Notes under the pieces: model-generated
What the model saw: only the letters and a program-made list of their open reading frames with translations
Told to the model about the DNA's origin: nothing
Database searches by the model: none
Shown here: positions 26,786-36,604 of the stretch, piece after piece
How positions within the stretch are numbered: position 1 is the stretch's first letter
How the letters are laid out: each line of letters starts with the position of its first letter
DNA from: an uncultured Psychrobacter sp.
GTDB lineage: Bacteria; Pseudomonadota; Gammaproteobacteria; Pseudomonadales; Moraxellaceae
DNA: 64,000 nucleotides
Direction: 5' to 3'
Assembly: GCA_947501045.1 (NCBI GenBank)
Contig: CANMUI010000008.1
Span: 62,001-126,000, forward strand
Position numbers and translations under genes: made by a program

Positions 26786-27628
26786 ATGACTCTCTTTACC
26801 AAGCCTGCCAAGCTCTCATCTGTAGCACTGTCTAAGCCAGCGTCTAAACGCTCTAGACAATCCATAAGTAGTCAATCTATAAATAATGACGCTACCCACA
26901 ATAAGCTACTGAGTTTAGCCGATGTTAGTTATGATATCGGTCCGCAGCGCTTGCTATCGCATATTAATTTCAATATGGCTGTTGATGAAACGATTAGTAT
27001 TATTGGTCCCAACGGTGCAGGTAAGTCAACTTTGGTTAAGCTAATTTTGGGTTTGCTCAAACCAACTACTGGACAAATTGATGCGCATCAGAAGTTGCAG
27101 CTCGGTTACGTTCCACAGCGCTTTACTGTAGCTCCTATTTTGCCACTGCGAGTAAAAGATCTATTGGCGCAAGCGAACAAGCGCCGTCTAACCCAACAGC
27201 AGCGTCAGTTTATATTCGATCATTTATCTTTGAATCATCTGCTTTCACGGCAAATGCTGCACCTATCTGGCGGCGAGACCCAGCGGGTACTCTTAGCGCG
27301 GGCACTGTTAGATAAACCCAACTTACTTATTTTGGATGAACCTATGCAGGGCTTAGATCCTGATACTGAGATCTGGCTTTATAAATTTATCGATGAGCTC
27401 CCTGATTTTCTGCGCTGTGCTATGTTAGTCATCTCTCATGATCTGCATTGGGTGATGAAAGGCAGTCGCCGAGTGATTTGTCTCAACAAGCATATCTGCT
27501 GTGAGGGACAACCAAGCGAGCTCATTATCGCTCCAGAATTCAAAAAGCTGTTTGGTCATCACTACGAGCAACCTTACGTTCATAAGCTTCACGACTGTGA
27601 TCATCATGTGCCAACCGAGGCATTGTAG
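26786..27628 (+). CDS. znuC: Zinc ABC transporter ATP-binding protein
   Basis: ZnuC powers zinc import. The 280-residue protein has Walker A GPNGAGKSTLVKL, the signature LSGGETQRVLLARAL, Walker B LLILDEPMQGLDP and the H-loop ISHDLHW. The first 40 residues are an extra Ser/Lys-rich tail before the conserved LADVSYDIG. The C-terminus is His-rich (FGHHYEQPYVHKLHDCDHHVP), as in other ZnuC proteins, and may sense zinc. It lies between zur and znuB. Confidence 0.94.
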   Translation: MTLFTKPAKLSSVALSKPASKRSRQSISSQSINNDATHNKLLSLADVSYDIGPQRLLSHINFNMAVDETISIIGPNGAGKSTLVKLILGLLKPTTGQIDAHQKLQLGYVPQRFTVAPILPLRVKDLLAQANKRRLTQQQRQFIFDHLSLNHLLSRQMLHLSGGETQRVLLARALLDKPNLLILDEPMQGLDPDTEIWLYKFIDELPDFLRCAMLVISHDLHWVMKGSRRVICLNKHICCEGQPSELIIAPEFKKLFGHHYEQPYVHKLHDCDHHVPTEAL

Positions 27629-27746
27629 CCAAAATTTTAATAGACAGTTAAATATAGTAGATGGCTAAAAAAGTTTCTTTTGTCATGGGCTACAAGCAAT
27701 TCTCTTACTTATATTTTCATTTGATAACATTCAACGGACATCAGTT

Positions 27747-28565
27747 ATGACTGCTTGGTTAGCCATTATTGCACCGGCGTGGATCGCTGGTAGTATCTTA
27801 GCCCTACTCTCAGCGCCGCTTGGCTGCTTGGTACTATGGCGACGTATGGCGTTTTTCGCTGACGCTCTAGCGCACGGCACTTTACTTGGTGTGGCTCTTG
27901 CAGTGTGGTGGCAGCTACCTATGGGAATAGGTATTGGTCTGGTGAGTGTTATGGTGGTTGCAGGTCTAGTATTGATCGATGATGAACGTCTGCCTATTGA
28001 TGCTGTATTAGCAGTGGTTGCCGTCTCACTACTATGTTTAGGACTACTAACCCTAACTCAGCTGACCGATCAGCAAGCGAACGTATTGGGGTTTTTATTT
28101 GGTAATTTGCTTGAGCTTGATTGGACTGATTTGCCGCTGCTAGCTGGCAGTGTATTGTTAGGTTTAGGGTTTTTGCATCGTATTTGGCCGGCGCAAATTA
28201 AACTTGCTACCCATGAAGCTTTGGCACGTATCCAGGGTATTAACCCCACTAAGCAGCGACTGTTCTTCATGGGAGTGCTGGCAGGATTCTGTGCAATTGC
28301 CTTGCAAGCGGTAGGTAGCTTATTAATTAGTGGTCTGCTCGTATTGCCGGCTCTTACCGCCCGCTTGTGGTCGAGCGCTCCTAAGCAAATGGTCATCTCT
28401 GCCTTAATTATTGCGCAGTTGGGCGTGACTTTAGGAGTTTGGGGCAGTATTTTGTTCGATATTCAAACCGGTCTTGCCATTGTCTTGATACTAGCTATTT
28501 TATTTTTTCTAGCTTTGATAATGTCTAAACTAATAGCGTCTAAAGCTTTAACATCAAAGCTTTAG
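27747..28565 (+). CDS. znuB: Zinc ABC transporter permease
   Basis: ZnuB is the membrane channel of the zinc importer (ABC-3 family). The 272-residue protein has about eight membrane helices and the conserved segments APLGCLVLWRRMAFFADALAHGTLLGVAL and QAVGSLLISGLLVLPALTARLWS. Its stop codon lies inside a 13-bp perfect hairpin (28537-28568). It is the last gene of the zur-znuC-znuB run. Confidence 0.94.
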   Translation: MTAWLAIIAPAWIAGSILALLSAPLGCLVLWRRMAFFADALAHGTLLGVALAVWWQLPMGIGIGLVSVMVVAGLVLIDDERLPIDAVLAVVAVSLLCLGLLTLTQLTDQQANVLGFLFGNLLELDWTDLPLLAGSVLLGLGFLHRIWPAQIKLATHEALARIQGINPTKQRLFFMGVLAGFCAIALQAVGSLLISGLLVLPALTARLWSSAPKQMVISALIIAQLGVTLGVWGSILFDIQTGLAIVLILAILFFLALIMSKLIASKALTSKL

Positions 28566-28568
28566 ACG
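28537..28568 (+). repeat. Perfect hairpin over the znuB stop codon
   Basis: CGTCTAAAGCTTT (28537-28549) and AAAGCTTTAGACG (28556-28568) form a 13-bp perfect stem with a six-base loop. The znuB TAG (28563-28565) lies in the right arm. No U-tract follows on either strand, so it is not a classic terminator; a 3'-end stabiliser of the znu mRNA is plausible. Confidence 0.6.
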
Positions 28569-28800
28569 TCAAATGGACAAGATTTAGAGATGAGAAGTTA
28601 GTTTTTGAAAACAGTATGATTGCTACTAAACGTTGATTATAAAATGTCTATCTTAAAATCCCTTCGATTAAAAATGAACTTTATTTCACATTTATAGCTA
28701 GAGGTTTGCTAGGATGTATGCTATAAACTTGCTCTAACAACCGCTATAGTAGTAGCTAACTTAATATTTATTGATTTTAATTTAGTAAGAGACTAACCCT

Positions 28801-29637
28801 ATGCCGAGCTACCCTGCTTGTAAAATAAGCAACTCAGATAATCAAATAAACATATTACAGATTACAGATATGCATCTGTCTGCAGCTGCCATTATGGCTG
28901 ATAAAGAGCTGGGGTCTAAGTTTTGTTGTGAACATAAATTTGAAGCGGTTTTAGCGCAAGCGCTTAATGAAGATATTCGCTGCGATTTAATTTTGGTCAC
29001 TGGCGACTTGGTAAGTAAAGTACAGCCTGCTATTTATGATTATATCTTTAGGGTATTAGCAGCTACCAATATTCCCTTTGCCTGTATTGCTGGCAATCAT
29101 GATGTTACAGAAGAGCTAAATTCCGAATTGCCCTTTTCTCAGCGGCAATTTATTGCCTGTCCTGCTGATTCGCGTCTGCTTAATCGCCATGTCATTCATA
29201 CTGACTATTGGCAAATACTATTATTAAATTCTGCTGTACCAGGCAAAATAGCAGGCGAGATTAATAGCTCTGATTTGGATTGGTTGTGCGAGCAGCTAAC
29301 TCATTGTGACAAGCCTGCGCTCATTGCGCTACACCATCATGTACTGCTTATGCACTCAAATTGGATAGATACATACATTGCCAAAAATGCAGAAATGTTT
29401 TGGCAACGTATGCAGCCCTTTTCACATCTGCGCATCGTTATCAACGGTCATACGCATCAAGAACAAACCGCTAGCTATAAAGGTGTCACCGTCTACACTA
29501 CGCCTTCTACCTGCTATCAGTATAAACCTTGTGCGGATGATTTTGCTTATGATAAAAAGGCAAAACCGGGCTATCGCTGGTTGCAATTAGCCAACAATGG
29601 GCAAGTTGCAAGCTGGATAAAAAGATTAGATACTTGA
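28801..29637 (+). CDS. cpdA: CpdA-like metallophosphoesterase (cAMP phosphodiesterase)
   Basis: The 278-residue protein has the calcineurin-like metal motifs in order: LQITDMHL, LVTGDLVSK, CIAGNHDV, ALHHHV and VINGHTHQE. This matches class III cyclic nucleotide phosphodiesterases such as CpdA, which hydrolyse 3',5'-cAMP. A characteristic CpdA layout is the short gap between GNHD and HHH. The assignment to cAMP as substrate is by family only. It is flanked by spacers of 235 and 271 bp and appears monocistronic. Confidence 0.78.
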   Translation: MPSYPACKISNSDNQINILQITDMHLSAAAIMADKELGSKFCCEHKFEAVLAQALNEDIRCDLILVTGDLVSKVQPAIYDYIFRVLAATNIPFACIAGNHDVTEELNSELPFSQRQFIACPADSRLLNRHVIHTDYWQILLLNSAVPGKIAGEINSSDLDWLCEQLTHCDKPALIALHHHVLLMHSNWIDTYIAKNAEMFWQRMQPFSHLRIVINGHTHQEQTASYKGVTVYTTPSTCYQYKPCADDFAYDKKAKPGYRWLQLANNGQVASWIKRLDT

Positions 29638-29908
29638 CGGTTATTTTATTGACTGTGGGTACCGTGCTTTAGCCATACCTATACAAACGGTATCAGTATG
29701 GCAGTTTAAATACGGTTACTAAAGACATTGTAATTGAAATAACAATACACAACCTCAATATAAGCATACCATCAACTAGCTGTGTTATTTGCGTTACTAT
29801 ATGGTAAAACGTTCTATAATAAGATAAGTAAAGTCTGTTGTCCTGTATTTAAGCCTTATCTTTTAAAACGTCGTTTTGTTGAATTAATTTAAAGAGTAGG
29901 ATATCCAT

Positions 29909-30349
29909 ATGAGCAATCTGACTACCAATCCAAACGATACTAAGTTTACCCCCTATGTGCCTGCCAAAGACGAAGAGTACATGTCTGATACCCAGTTGGA
30001 GCACTTTAGAAGCATTTTGTTGGACTGGAAAGAACAGCTGATTGGTGAAGCTGATCGTACCAAAACCTATATTCAAGATGAGTCAAGCGCTATGCCAGAT
30101 ATTAATGATCGCGCCACTCAAGAAGAAGAGTTTGCCTTGGCACTGCGTACCCGTGACCGTGAGCGCAAACTTATTCGTAAGATCGACAAGTCTATAGCAG
30201 AGATAGAGAGTGAAGACTATGGTTTTTGTGAGACTTGCGGGGTTGAGATTGGTTTGCGCCGCCTAGAGGCTCGTCCAACTGCTACGCAGTGTATCGATTG
30301 TAAGACCTTATCTGAGATAAAAGAGCGCCAAAACCAAGGTCATACTTAA
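29909..30349 (+). CDS. dksA: RNA polymerase-binding transcription factor DksA
   Basis: DksA binds in the RNA polymerase secondary channel and with ppGpp controls rRNA and biosynthetic promoters. The 146-residue protein has the coiled coil with the acidic tip DINDRATQEEEFALALRTRDRERKL and the C4 zinc finger CETCGVEIGLRRLEARPTATQCIDC. Length is normal. TATAAT at 29815-29820 is a good -10 box, but no matching -35 is seen. gluQ follows after 29 bp, the conserved dksA-gluQ pair. Confidence 0.97.
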   Translation: MSNLTTNPNDTKFTPYVPAKDEEYMSDTQLEHFRSILLDWKEQLIGEADRTKTYIQDESSAMPDINDRATQEEEFALALRTRDRERKLIRKIDKSIAEIESEDYGFCETCGVEIGLRRLEARPTATQCIDCKTLSEIKERQNQGHT

Positions 30350-30378
30350 AAGCCTATTTTAATCTTGAGTCATTTATT

Positions 30379-31392
30379 TTGACATTCAGCGACTACAGTC
30401 CTAATGTATTGGCACAGACGTCACCACTGTCGTCTCTAACTCCTACTGGACGTTTTGCTCCTTCTCCTACTGGCGAGCTGCACTTAGGCTCGCTAACCAC
30501 CGCCCTGGCAAGCTATTGTCATATCAAATCGCTAGGTGGCGACTGGCTATTACGTATTGAAGATACTGATACTGAACGCTGCGATCAGCAATTTAGTGAG
30601 CAGATATTAATAGATTTAGAAGCGTTAGGTTTGCACTGGGATAGTGATGTGCTCTACCAATCCGAGCGTATCGATATTTACAATGATTATCTCTCATCAG
30701 CACTAGCGCCTTTAACGTATGGCTGTCAGTGCTCACGTAAAAGCCTACAGCACTATTGGTCACAACAAGCGAGCGGACGACAAAAGCTTATAAAAGATGG
30801 CCATTTATTATCTGATACAACCTCTCACCGTCAGCTACCGATCAATAAACAGCGTTATCCGCGCTGCTGTATAGACGCCAACCTTGATAAAGAAAAACAC
30901 AAGCTACGCTTGCAGTTGCCTGATTATTACCTCGGTTTTATGGATGGTCTGCAAGGATTGCAATGGAGCAATCCACAGCAAACTTTGGGCGATATGGTCG
31001 TACGCCGTCAAGATGGCATGATTAATTATATTTTGGCGGCCAGTATTGACGATGGTTTACAGCAAGTTACCCACATTATGCGCGGTTTGGATATCTTGCC
31101 AATGACTGCAGCTCAGATCAGTATTATGTCCATGACACGCTTGCCCGCTGTTGACTACTGGTATCACCTGCCTCTAATATGTCATCCCGATGGTCAAAAA
31201 CTCTCCAAACAGAACCTTGCTCAGCCTATTGATACTCGTAAGCCGGGCCAACTACTAGCCACAGCTTTACAGCTATTGAAGCAGCCAGTAGTCGAGATAG
31301 ACACACCTACGCGTATGCTCAAGCAAGCGATTAGCCAGTGGGATAACACCGTGCTACAACACGTACAGCATCTACCTGTGCCTAATACCTAA
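30379..31392 (+). CDS. gluQ: Glutamyl-Q tRNA(Asp) synthetase
   Basis: GluQ-RS attaches glutamate to the queuosine base of tRNA(Asp). The catalytic domain resembles GluRS, with the HIGH-like GRFAPSPTGELHLGS (about 24-38), a zinc site with CQC and a later YPRCC, and the KMSKS-like KLSKQN; the anticodon-binding domain of GluRS is missing, as expected. The frame has no ATG ahead of the conserved core; TTG 30379 is the most upstream start and TTG codons nearby are alternatives. At 337 residues it is longer than E. coli GluQ because of a roughly 30-residue insert between the zinc-ligand cysteines. It is probably translated from the dksA mRNA. Confidence 0.92.
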   Translation: MTFSDYSPNVLAQTSPLSSLTPTGRFAPSPTGELHLGSLTTALASYCHIKSLGGDWLLRIEDTDTERCDQQFSEQILIDLEALGLHWDSDVLYQSERIDIYNDYLSSALAPLTYGCQCSRKSLQHYWSQQASGRQKLIKDGHLLSDTTSHRQLPINKQRYPRCCIDANLDKEKHKLRLQLPDYYLGFMDGLQGLQWSNPQQTLGDMVVRRQDGMINYILAASIDDGLQQVTHIMRGLDILPMTAAQISIMSMTRLPAVDYWYHLPLICHPDGQKLSKQNLAQPIDTRKPGQLLATALQLLKQPVVEIDTPTRMLKQAISQWDNTVLQHVQHLPVPNT

Positions 31393-31423
31393 TAAGTAAT
31401 GTGCTTGGCTTAAAAGTATTGGT

Positions 31424-32626
31424 TTAAAAGTAACGTCCTTGGCTTTTTTCTATATTAGGGCTTTCTTTGTGAATCTTTAGCAGCAGCGCTACCATAACGA
31501 GGCTAATAAGCATCGATGAGCCGCCATAACTAAAAAACGGCATGGTCAAACCTTTAGTTGGCATCGCTCCCATATTCATCGCAGCATTAATAATAGTTTG
31601 CCCAATAAAAATCACGCCAATACCAAATGCGGTATAACTCATCCGCATTTGACGGCGTTTTAAAGCATTGTAGCTAATCCGCATTGCACTACCGATAATT
31701 AGGGCTTCTAGTAGTAAGACCATCGTAACGCCTACAAAGCCCAGCTCCTCCCCAGTAATAGCTAATAAAAAGTCGGTATGAGCTTCTGGTAAATGCGAGA
31801 GCTTTTGCACACTTTCACCATAACCTACTCCGGTAAACTCACCTCGACCAAAGGCGATTAAGCTACGTGCCAGCTGATAATCCGTATCTTGAATATCATC
31901 AAAGGGGTCTAAAAAAGACAAAGCTCGCGTTAATCGGTACTGTACCATGGTGACAGCCAGCACGCCGAGCACACCAACGACTGCTCCTAAGGCTATAAAC
32001 TGCTTGTAAGGGGCACCAGCGATATAAAACATCGCAAACACCGTTCCAACGATAACGACTAACGAGCCAAAATCTGGCTGCAATAATAATAAGAAAGTAA
32101 GCAGGCCAATAACCAAAGAGATACGTAAAAAACCGTCCCAGCCGTTACGAACCTCAAAAGAGCGCCGCACCACAAAATCAGCCACAAAAACAATCACCAC
32201 CAGCTTGGCCAATTCTGCCACCTGAAAGTTGATGACACCTAAATTAAGCCAACGCTTGGAGCCATTGATCGGCGTGCCAAACAGTGTTGCTATTAACAAA
32301 GCTCCAGTGATACCCAATAAAATAAATTGAGTCTCGGTCTGGTACAACGTTCTGAGGGGCACAAAATAATAAGGAATAGCAGCAACGATCAGACCGATAC
32401 CCATGTATAGCAGCTGATGTTCAAAAAAATACAGCTCTGACATACCGCGGCTGAGCGCAAAGGGAATGGAGGCAGAGGCGACCATGAGTAGACTCAGCAC
32501 CATCATACAACCGACACTAGACAATAAAATAGCGCTAGCTGAGGGCAAAGAGAGCACACCATCTGAGCTTGTTGCGGGCTGAGACTTTTGAGAAGAACGA
32601 GCACGAGAGAGAAAAGAGAGAGCCAT
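31424..32626 (-). CDS. ftsW: Lipid II polymerase FtsW
   Basis: FtsW is the SEDS-family glycosyltransferase of the divisome. The product from ATG 32624-32626 (MALSFLSRAR) has 400 residues and about ten membrane helices. It has the SEDS motifs NGSKRWLNLGVINFQVAELAKL, LLQPDFGS, and GLTMPFFSYGGSSML near the C-terminus. An ATG at 32677 adds 17 residues; neither start has a clear ribosome site. murD lies 254 bp upstream in the same direction, so the pair is a detached fragment of the cell-division/wall cluster. Confidence 0.92.
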   Translation of the reverse strand: MALSFLSRARSSQKSQPATSSDGVLSLPSASAILLSSVGCMMVLSLLMVASASIPFALSRGMSELYFFEHQLLYMGIGLIVAAIPYYFVPLRTLYQTETQFILLGITGALLIATLFGTPINGSKRWLNLGVINFQVAELAKLVVIVFVADFVVRRSFEVRNGWDGFLRISLVIGLLTFLLLLQPDFGSLVVIVGTVFAMFYIAGAPYKQFIALGAVVGVLGVLAVTMVQYRLTRALSFLDPFDDIQDTDYQLARSLIAFGRGEFTGVGYGESVQKLSHLPEAHTDFLLAITGEELGFVGVTMVLLLEALIIGSAMRISYNALKRRQMRMSYTAFGIGVIFIGQTIINAAMNMGAMPTKGLTMPFFSYGGSSMLISLVMVALLLKIHKESPNIEKSQGRYF

Positions 32627-32880
32627 AATATTTAAATACACTAGCAAACGAAAAACACGGCATTTATTAAATGCCACCGTTTAAAACTACCTAAAGACGT
32701 GCGATCAGAGTAAAACACTGTTACCTAACACTAATTATTATCTAACACTAGTAAATCAAGCAATATGAAGATTTAGCAGTTTTATTAAGAAATTGTTGAT
32801 ATTCATTATTGATATCATATAGAGCACGACAGTAACAGTAATTAGTAAGCAAAACAATTATTTGTCATATGAAATGTTTA

Positions 32881-34317
32881 CTAAACTGCGCTATCAGAAG
32901 TATAACTGTCAGTCATTAATTGCATAACCATCTGACTAAAAACCTCACCACGCTCTGCATAACCATTGAACTGATCAAAGCTTGCACACGCCGGTGACAA
33001 CAGTACCGCTTGTACTTGCGATAAACTGCTTGCTGTCACCTGCTGAATAGTTACAAACGCCCTATCTAGCGTTTGACACTGATGTAGCACAACCTCATTA
33101 CTGAGCGTGTCTGCACGTAAATGCTGTTCAATCTGCTGACTATCCTCACCAATAAGCAGGACTTGACTGACGTACTTATTAATAAAAGGCGTCAACTCCC
33201 CAAATTGCTGTCCTTTACCTTGACCGCCTAGAATCAATAATAGCTTGCCATCTTTTGGAGCATATACCGCTCCTAGACCTTCAATAGCAGCCAAGGTTGA
33301 GCCGACGTTAGTACCCTTAGAGTCGTTAAAATAGTCAATGCCTGCCACTGTAGCTACGTACTGGCAACGATGATCAAGCCCTGAAAAACACTGTAATGTG
33401 GCTAGCATACTATCAAGTGGTAGACCAGCAAGCTCGCCTAATGCTAGAGCTGCTAAGGCATTAAGTAGGTTGTGACGGCCTTTTATAATAAGTTTATCTG
33501 CCGATAATAAGCGCTCGGTACCTCGCGCCAGATAAATCTGACCATTAGGATCAGTAATTAATCCATACTGACCTTTATCAGGAGCACGAATACCAATGCT
33601 CAAACGCGGTAAGTTATCTGCCACCAGCGGGCGTGTCAGAGCGTCTTCTCGGTTGATAACCACTGATTTTGCGCCTTGAAAAATACGATGTTTGGCCTGA
33701 TGATAACCGAGCATGTCGCCATGACGATCCAAATGATCAGGAGACATGTTAAGTACGGTGGCTACTTGCGCCCCTAAATTAGTCACCGTTTCTAATTGAA
33801 AACTAGATAACTCAAGAACGGCTAAGGCCATGTTTTTGTTGGATAATAGATTGAGAGCTGGCACGCCGATATTACCGCCCACCCCGACATTGATACCAGC
33901 ATCAGCTGCCATTTTGCCAACCAGAGTAGTTACTGTACTTTTGGCGTTGGAACCAGTAATAGCGACAATAGGCACCTTACAAGCATCACAAAACAGCTGA
34001 ATATCGCTTACGATCGGGATATTGGCTTGTTTTGCAGCAGCGATGCCCTCAGTTTCAAGGGAGATACCGGGACTAATAATAATACGCGCAGCTTTCTGCA
34101 ATAGATCTGCATCGATTGCTCCAAACCTGCGAATCTCAACAGTTGGGGGCAGCTTATCTACTAGCGTTGGTGCCAACTGCGCATCTGTTATTGCCACATG
34201 GTAACCTTGCTCGGTCAAATACTGTGCCGCTGATAACCCTGATTGTCCTAATCCGACCACCACTTGTAAGCCACCACCTTTATGAATTAAGTTGTCTTTT
34301 GTAGCAAGGGTCGTCAT
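32881..34317 (-). CDS. murD: UDP-N-acetylmuramoylalanine--D-glutamate ligase
   Basis: MurD adds D-glutamate to UDP-MurNAc-L-Ala. The 478-residue protein has the N-terminal Rossmann start VVGLGQSGLSAAQYL, the ATP loop AITGSNAKSTVTTL (usual GSNGKST with Ala replacing Gly), NMSPDHLDRHG and DYFNDSKGTNVGST. Length is slightly above the E. coli 438. It precedes ftsW. The 3' part of murF and mraY are about 28 kb away, showing that the cluster is split here. Confidence 0.95.
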   Translation of the reverse strand: MTTLATKDNLIHKGGGLQVVVGLGQSGLSAAQYLTEQGYHVAITDAQLAPTLVDKLPPTVEIRRFGAIDADLLQKAARIIISPGISLETEGIAAAKQANIPIVSDIQLFCDACKVPIVAITGSNAKSTVTTLVGKMAADAGINVGVGGNIGVPALNLLSNKNMALAVLELSSFQLETVTNLGAQVATVLNMSPDHLDRHGDMLGYHQAKHRIFQGAKSVVINREDALTRPLVADNLPRLSIGIRAPDKGQYGLITDPNGQIYLARGTERLLSADKLIIKGRHNLLNALAALALGELAGLPLDSMLATLQCFSGLDHRCQYVATVAGIDYFNDSKGTNVGSTLAAIEGLGAVYAPKDGKLLLILGGQGKGQQFGELTPFINKYVSQVLLIGEDSQQIEQHLRADTLSNEVVLHQCQTLDRAFVTIQQVTASSLSQVQAVLLSPACASFDQFNGYAERGEVFSQMVMQLMTDSYTSDSAV

Positions 34318-34998
34318 AACTTGTCCTCTCTTAGAGCTATTTAGAGCAGTTTACCTTTAACAGCAAACATTATTAGCGTCTGCCAATTTAGTAAAGCTGG
34401 ATTTGGATGGGGCACCACTGCAACTTTCAGTAGCTACATGCATAACTTTAGCTCTGATAGTTAGTAACGATAGAATAATAAAAAGCACGACTATCTAAAT
34501 ATATTGAGGATATCGTTTATGTTTGCACAAGGCTTTTTTGTTACTTTGTGCTATTATGCGCATATTTTACATTAAGTTGCTACGCTGGTAACAAACGGTT
34601 GCTTCAAAAGCCTAGTGTCCCCTATGATGGATTTTATCTTACTACTATCAACCAGTTACAGCAATAAATCATACGGTCACGGTGTTGCGGCGTAGACAGT
34701 CATACAAACGCTCTGTTCATTTTACCTGACAATCTATTTATTGTAATACTTTATCATGTCCATTAACGCATTATCTTAAGTTTTTCATCATATTTTACTT
34801 TTAGTCATACTATAAATGGCTAGGTAACCCTGTTCTTTATTGACCTCTAACGAGAATGCAAGGACAAAACCACCTAGCAGCTTTATTTTGTCAGGCGGGG
34901 CGTTGGCTTTTCTAACAGCGGCTGTTAGCTAATAATAAATGCTGTTGTTGGCTAATAATCCTTTTTTGCTTTTAACCTTATGCAGTTACAGTTTATTT
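34318..34998. other. Long intergenic region between murD and the SulP gene
   Basis: About 680 bp separate the divergent murD and sulP starts. No convincing gene is present. A tiny frame of 18 codons at 34519-34575 has AGGA nine bases ahead of its ATG but no recognisable product. Near the SulP gene lies a 17-bp palindrome (34912-34928). It is followed by a near-duplicated GGCTAATAAT-type segment: GTTAGCTAATAAT and GTTGGCTAATAAT, about 20 bp apart. Confidence 0.5.
34912..34928. promoter_or_regulatory. 17-bp palindrome upstream of the SulP gene
   Basis: CTAACAGC-G-GCTGTTAG is a perfect 8+1+8 palindrome. With a single-base centre it cannot fold as an RNA hairpin without losing pairs, so a DNA operator for a dimeric regulator is more likely. 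It lies 71 bp before the preferred sulP start. Confidence 0.45.
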
Positions 34999-36498
34999 AT
35001 GACATCTTTTTTCGATAGTTTACGTGATGAGTGGTTTTCTAATATACGCGGCGATACGTTGTCAGGGATAGTAGTTGCCTTAGCGCTGATCCCAGAAGCC
35101 ATTGCTTTTTCTATTATCGCAGGCGTTGATCCAAAAGTTGGGCTATATGCCTCGTTTTGTATCGCGGTGGTGATTAGCTTCGTTGGTGGTCGTCCCGGCA
35201 TGATTTCAGCAGCAACGGGGGCAATGGCACTAGTGATGGTGGATTTGGTCGCCGACCATGGTTTGCAGTACTTATTGGCTGCAACCCTATTATGCGGTGC
35301 TATTCAGATCGTAATGGGTATCTTAAAGCTGGGTAACCTCATGCGCTTTGTTTCGCGCTCGGTGGTTATAGGCTTTGTCAATGCGCTCGCCATCTTGATC
35401 TTTGCCGCCCAGCTGCCTGAGCTTAATCCGGCAAATGATAAAGTCGGTCTGACCGTTTATATTATGACTGCAGCGGGCCTGGCAATCATCTACTTGTTTC
35501 CGCTACTGCCAAAGATTGGCCGCATTATCCCTTCGCCACTGGTCTGTATCGTTGGGCTTACGGCTGTGGCGTTGTATATGAATTTGGATATTCGTAACGT
35601 CGGTAGTATGGGCGATTTACCTGACTCACTCCCCGTGTTTTTGTTGCCAAACATTCCTCTTAATCTGGAAACCTTGCTAATTATTGCTCCTTATTCTATC
35701 GCTCTAGCAATCGTTGGTCTGCTTGAATCCATGATGACAGCGACTATTGTGGATGAACTTACCGATACCCCTAGTAACAAAAACCGTGAATGCCGTGGTC
35801 AAGGCATTGCTAACGTGGTGTCGGGATTCTTTGGAGGCATGGCAGGCTGTGCGATGATCGGCCAATCCATGATTAACGTAAAATCTGGTGGTCGTACCCG
35901 TTTATCAACACTAATGGCCGGAGTTATTTTACTTATTATGGTAGTCTTTTTAAGCGACTGGGTCAGCCAAATACCGATGGCAGCTTTGGTTGCGGTCATG
36001 ATTATGGTCTCTATCGGTACCTTTAACTGGCAGTCTATTCGCGAGTTTAAAACCCATCCTCGATCTTTTAACATCGTAATGCTAGCGACTGTATTGACGA
36101 CTATTTTCACTCATAATTTAGCGTATGGTGTCGGTGTTGGTGTGCTGCTATCTGCACTAGCTTTTGCTAATAAGATTGGTCAGTTCTTAACCATAATGAG
36201 CGAATATGATGACAGTAGTAATACTCGTTATTACTATGTGCAAGGACAGGTGTTTTTTGCCTCTACTACACAGTTTATCGATAGCTTTGATACCAAAGAG
36301 GCGCTTGATAACGTTGAGATTGATGTAACTCAAGCGCACTTTTGGGATGTCAGCGCAGTTGATACCTTGGACAAATTGGTTATACGCTTGCAACGCGAAG
36401 GTATTAATGTCAAAGTAGTTGGTTTAAATAATGCCAGTCGTACTTTGATTGATCGCTTCTCTGTTCATGACCGTCGTGATATTGGTTTGCTTGATTAG
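34999..36498 (+). CDS. SulP family anion transporter with STAS domain
   Basis: SulP proteins carry sulfate, bicarbonate or other anions. From ATG 34999 (MTSFFDSLRDEWF) the product has 499 residues; an in-frame ATG at 34939 adds 20 hydrophobic residues but crosses the repeat upstream. It has the SulP N-terminal signature DTLSGIVVALALIPEAIAFSIIAGVDPKVGLYASF, about 12 membrane helices, and a C-terminal STAS domain (QVFFASTTQFIDSF...VTQAHFWDVSAVDTLDKL). A UspA-domain gene follows after 106 bp, a common SulP neighbour. The transported anion cannot be read from sequence; bicarbonate or sulfate are candidates. Confidence 0.85.
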   Translation: MTSFFDSLRDEWFSNIRGDTLSGIVVALALIPEAIAFSIIAGVDPKVGLYASFCIAVVISFVGGRPGMISAATGAMALVMVDLVADHGLQYLLAATLLCGAIQIVMGILKLGNLMRFVSRSVVIGFVNALAILIFAAQLPELNPANDKVGLTVYIMTAAGLAIIYLFPLLPKIGRIIPSPLVCIVGLTAVALYMNLDIRNVGSMGDLPDSLPVFLLPNIPLNLETLLIIAPYSIALAIVGLLESMMTATIVDELTDTPSNKNRECRGQGIANVVSGFFGGMAGCAMIGQSMINVKSGGRTRLSTLMAGVILLIMVVFLSDWVSQIPMAALVAVMIMVSIGTFNWQSIREFKTHPRSFNIVMLATVLTTIFTHNLAYGVGVGVLLSALAFANKIGQFLTIMSEYDDSSNTRYYYVQGQVFFASTTQFIDSFDTKEALDNVEIDVTQAHFWDVSAVDTLDKLVIRLQREGINVKVVGLNNASRTLIDRFSVHDRRDIGLLD

Positions 36499-36604
36499 TT
36501 TATGACCTCAGTTGGCTCAATTAGATCGGCCTGTAGTGATGGGTTTACTATATGAGCCGTTTTGTTTGACTGTAATTTTATTATTAAGATGATATGGTTG
36601 TCTT

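Noticed and set aside
29672..29702. A hairpin GCCATAC/GTATGGC after the cpdA-like gene
   Set aside because: The 7-bp stem has a 17-base loop and no U-tract on the plus strand, so it is not supported as a terminator.
34519..34575. An 18-codon frame with AGGA upstream in the murD-SulP spacer
   Set aside because: Too short to judge, no promoter or terminator around it, and 420 bp from the next gene. Not listed as a gene.
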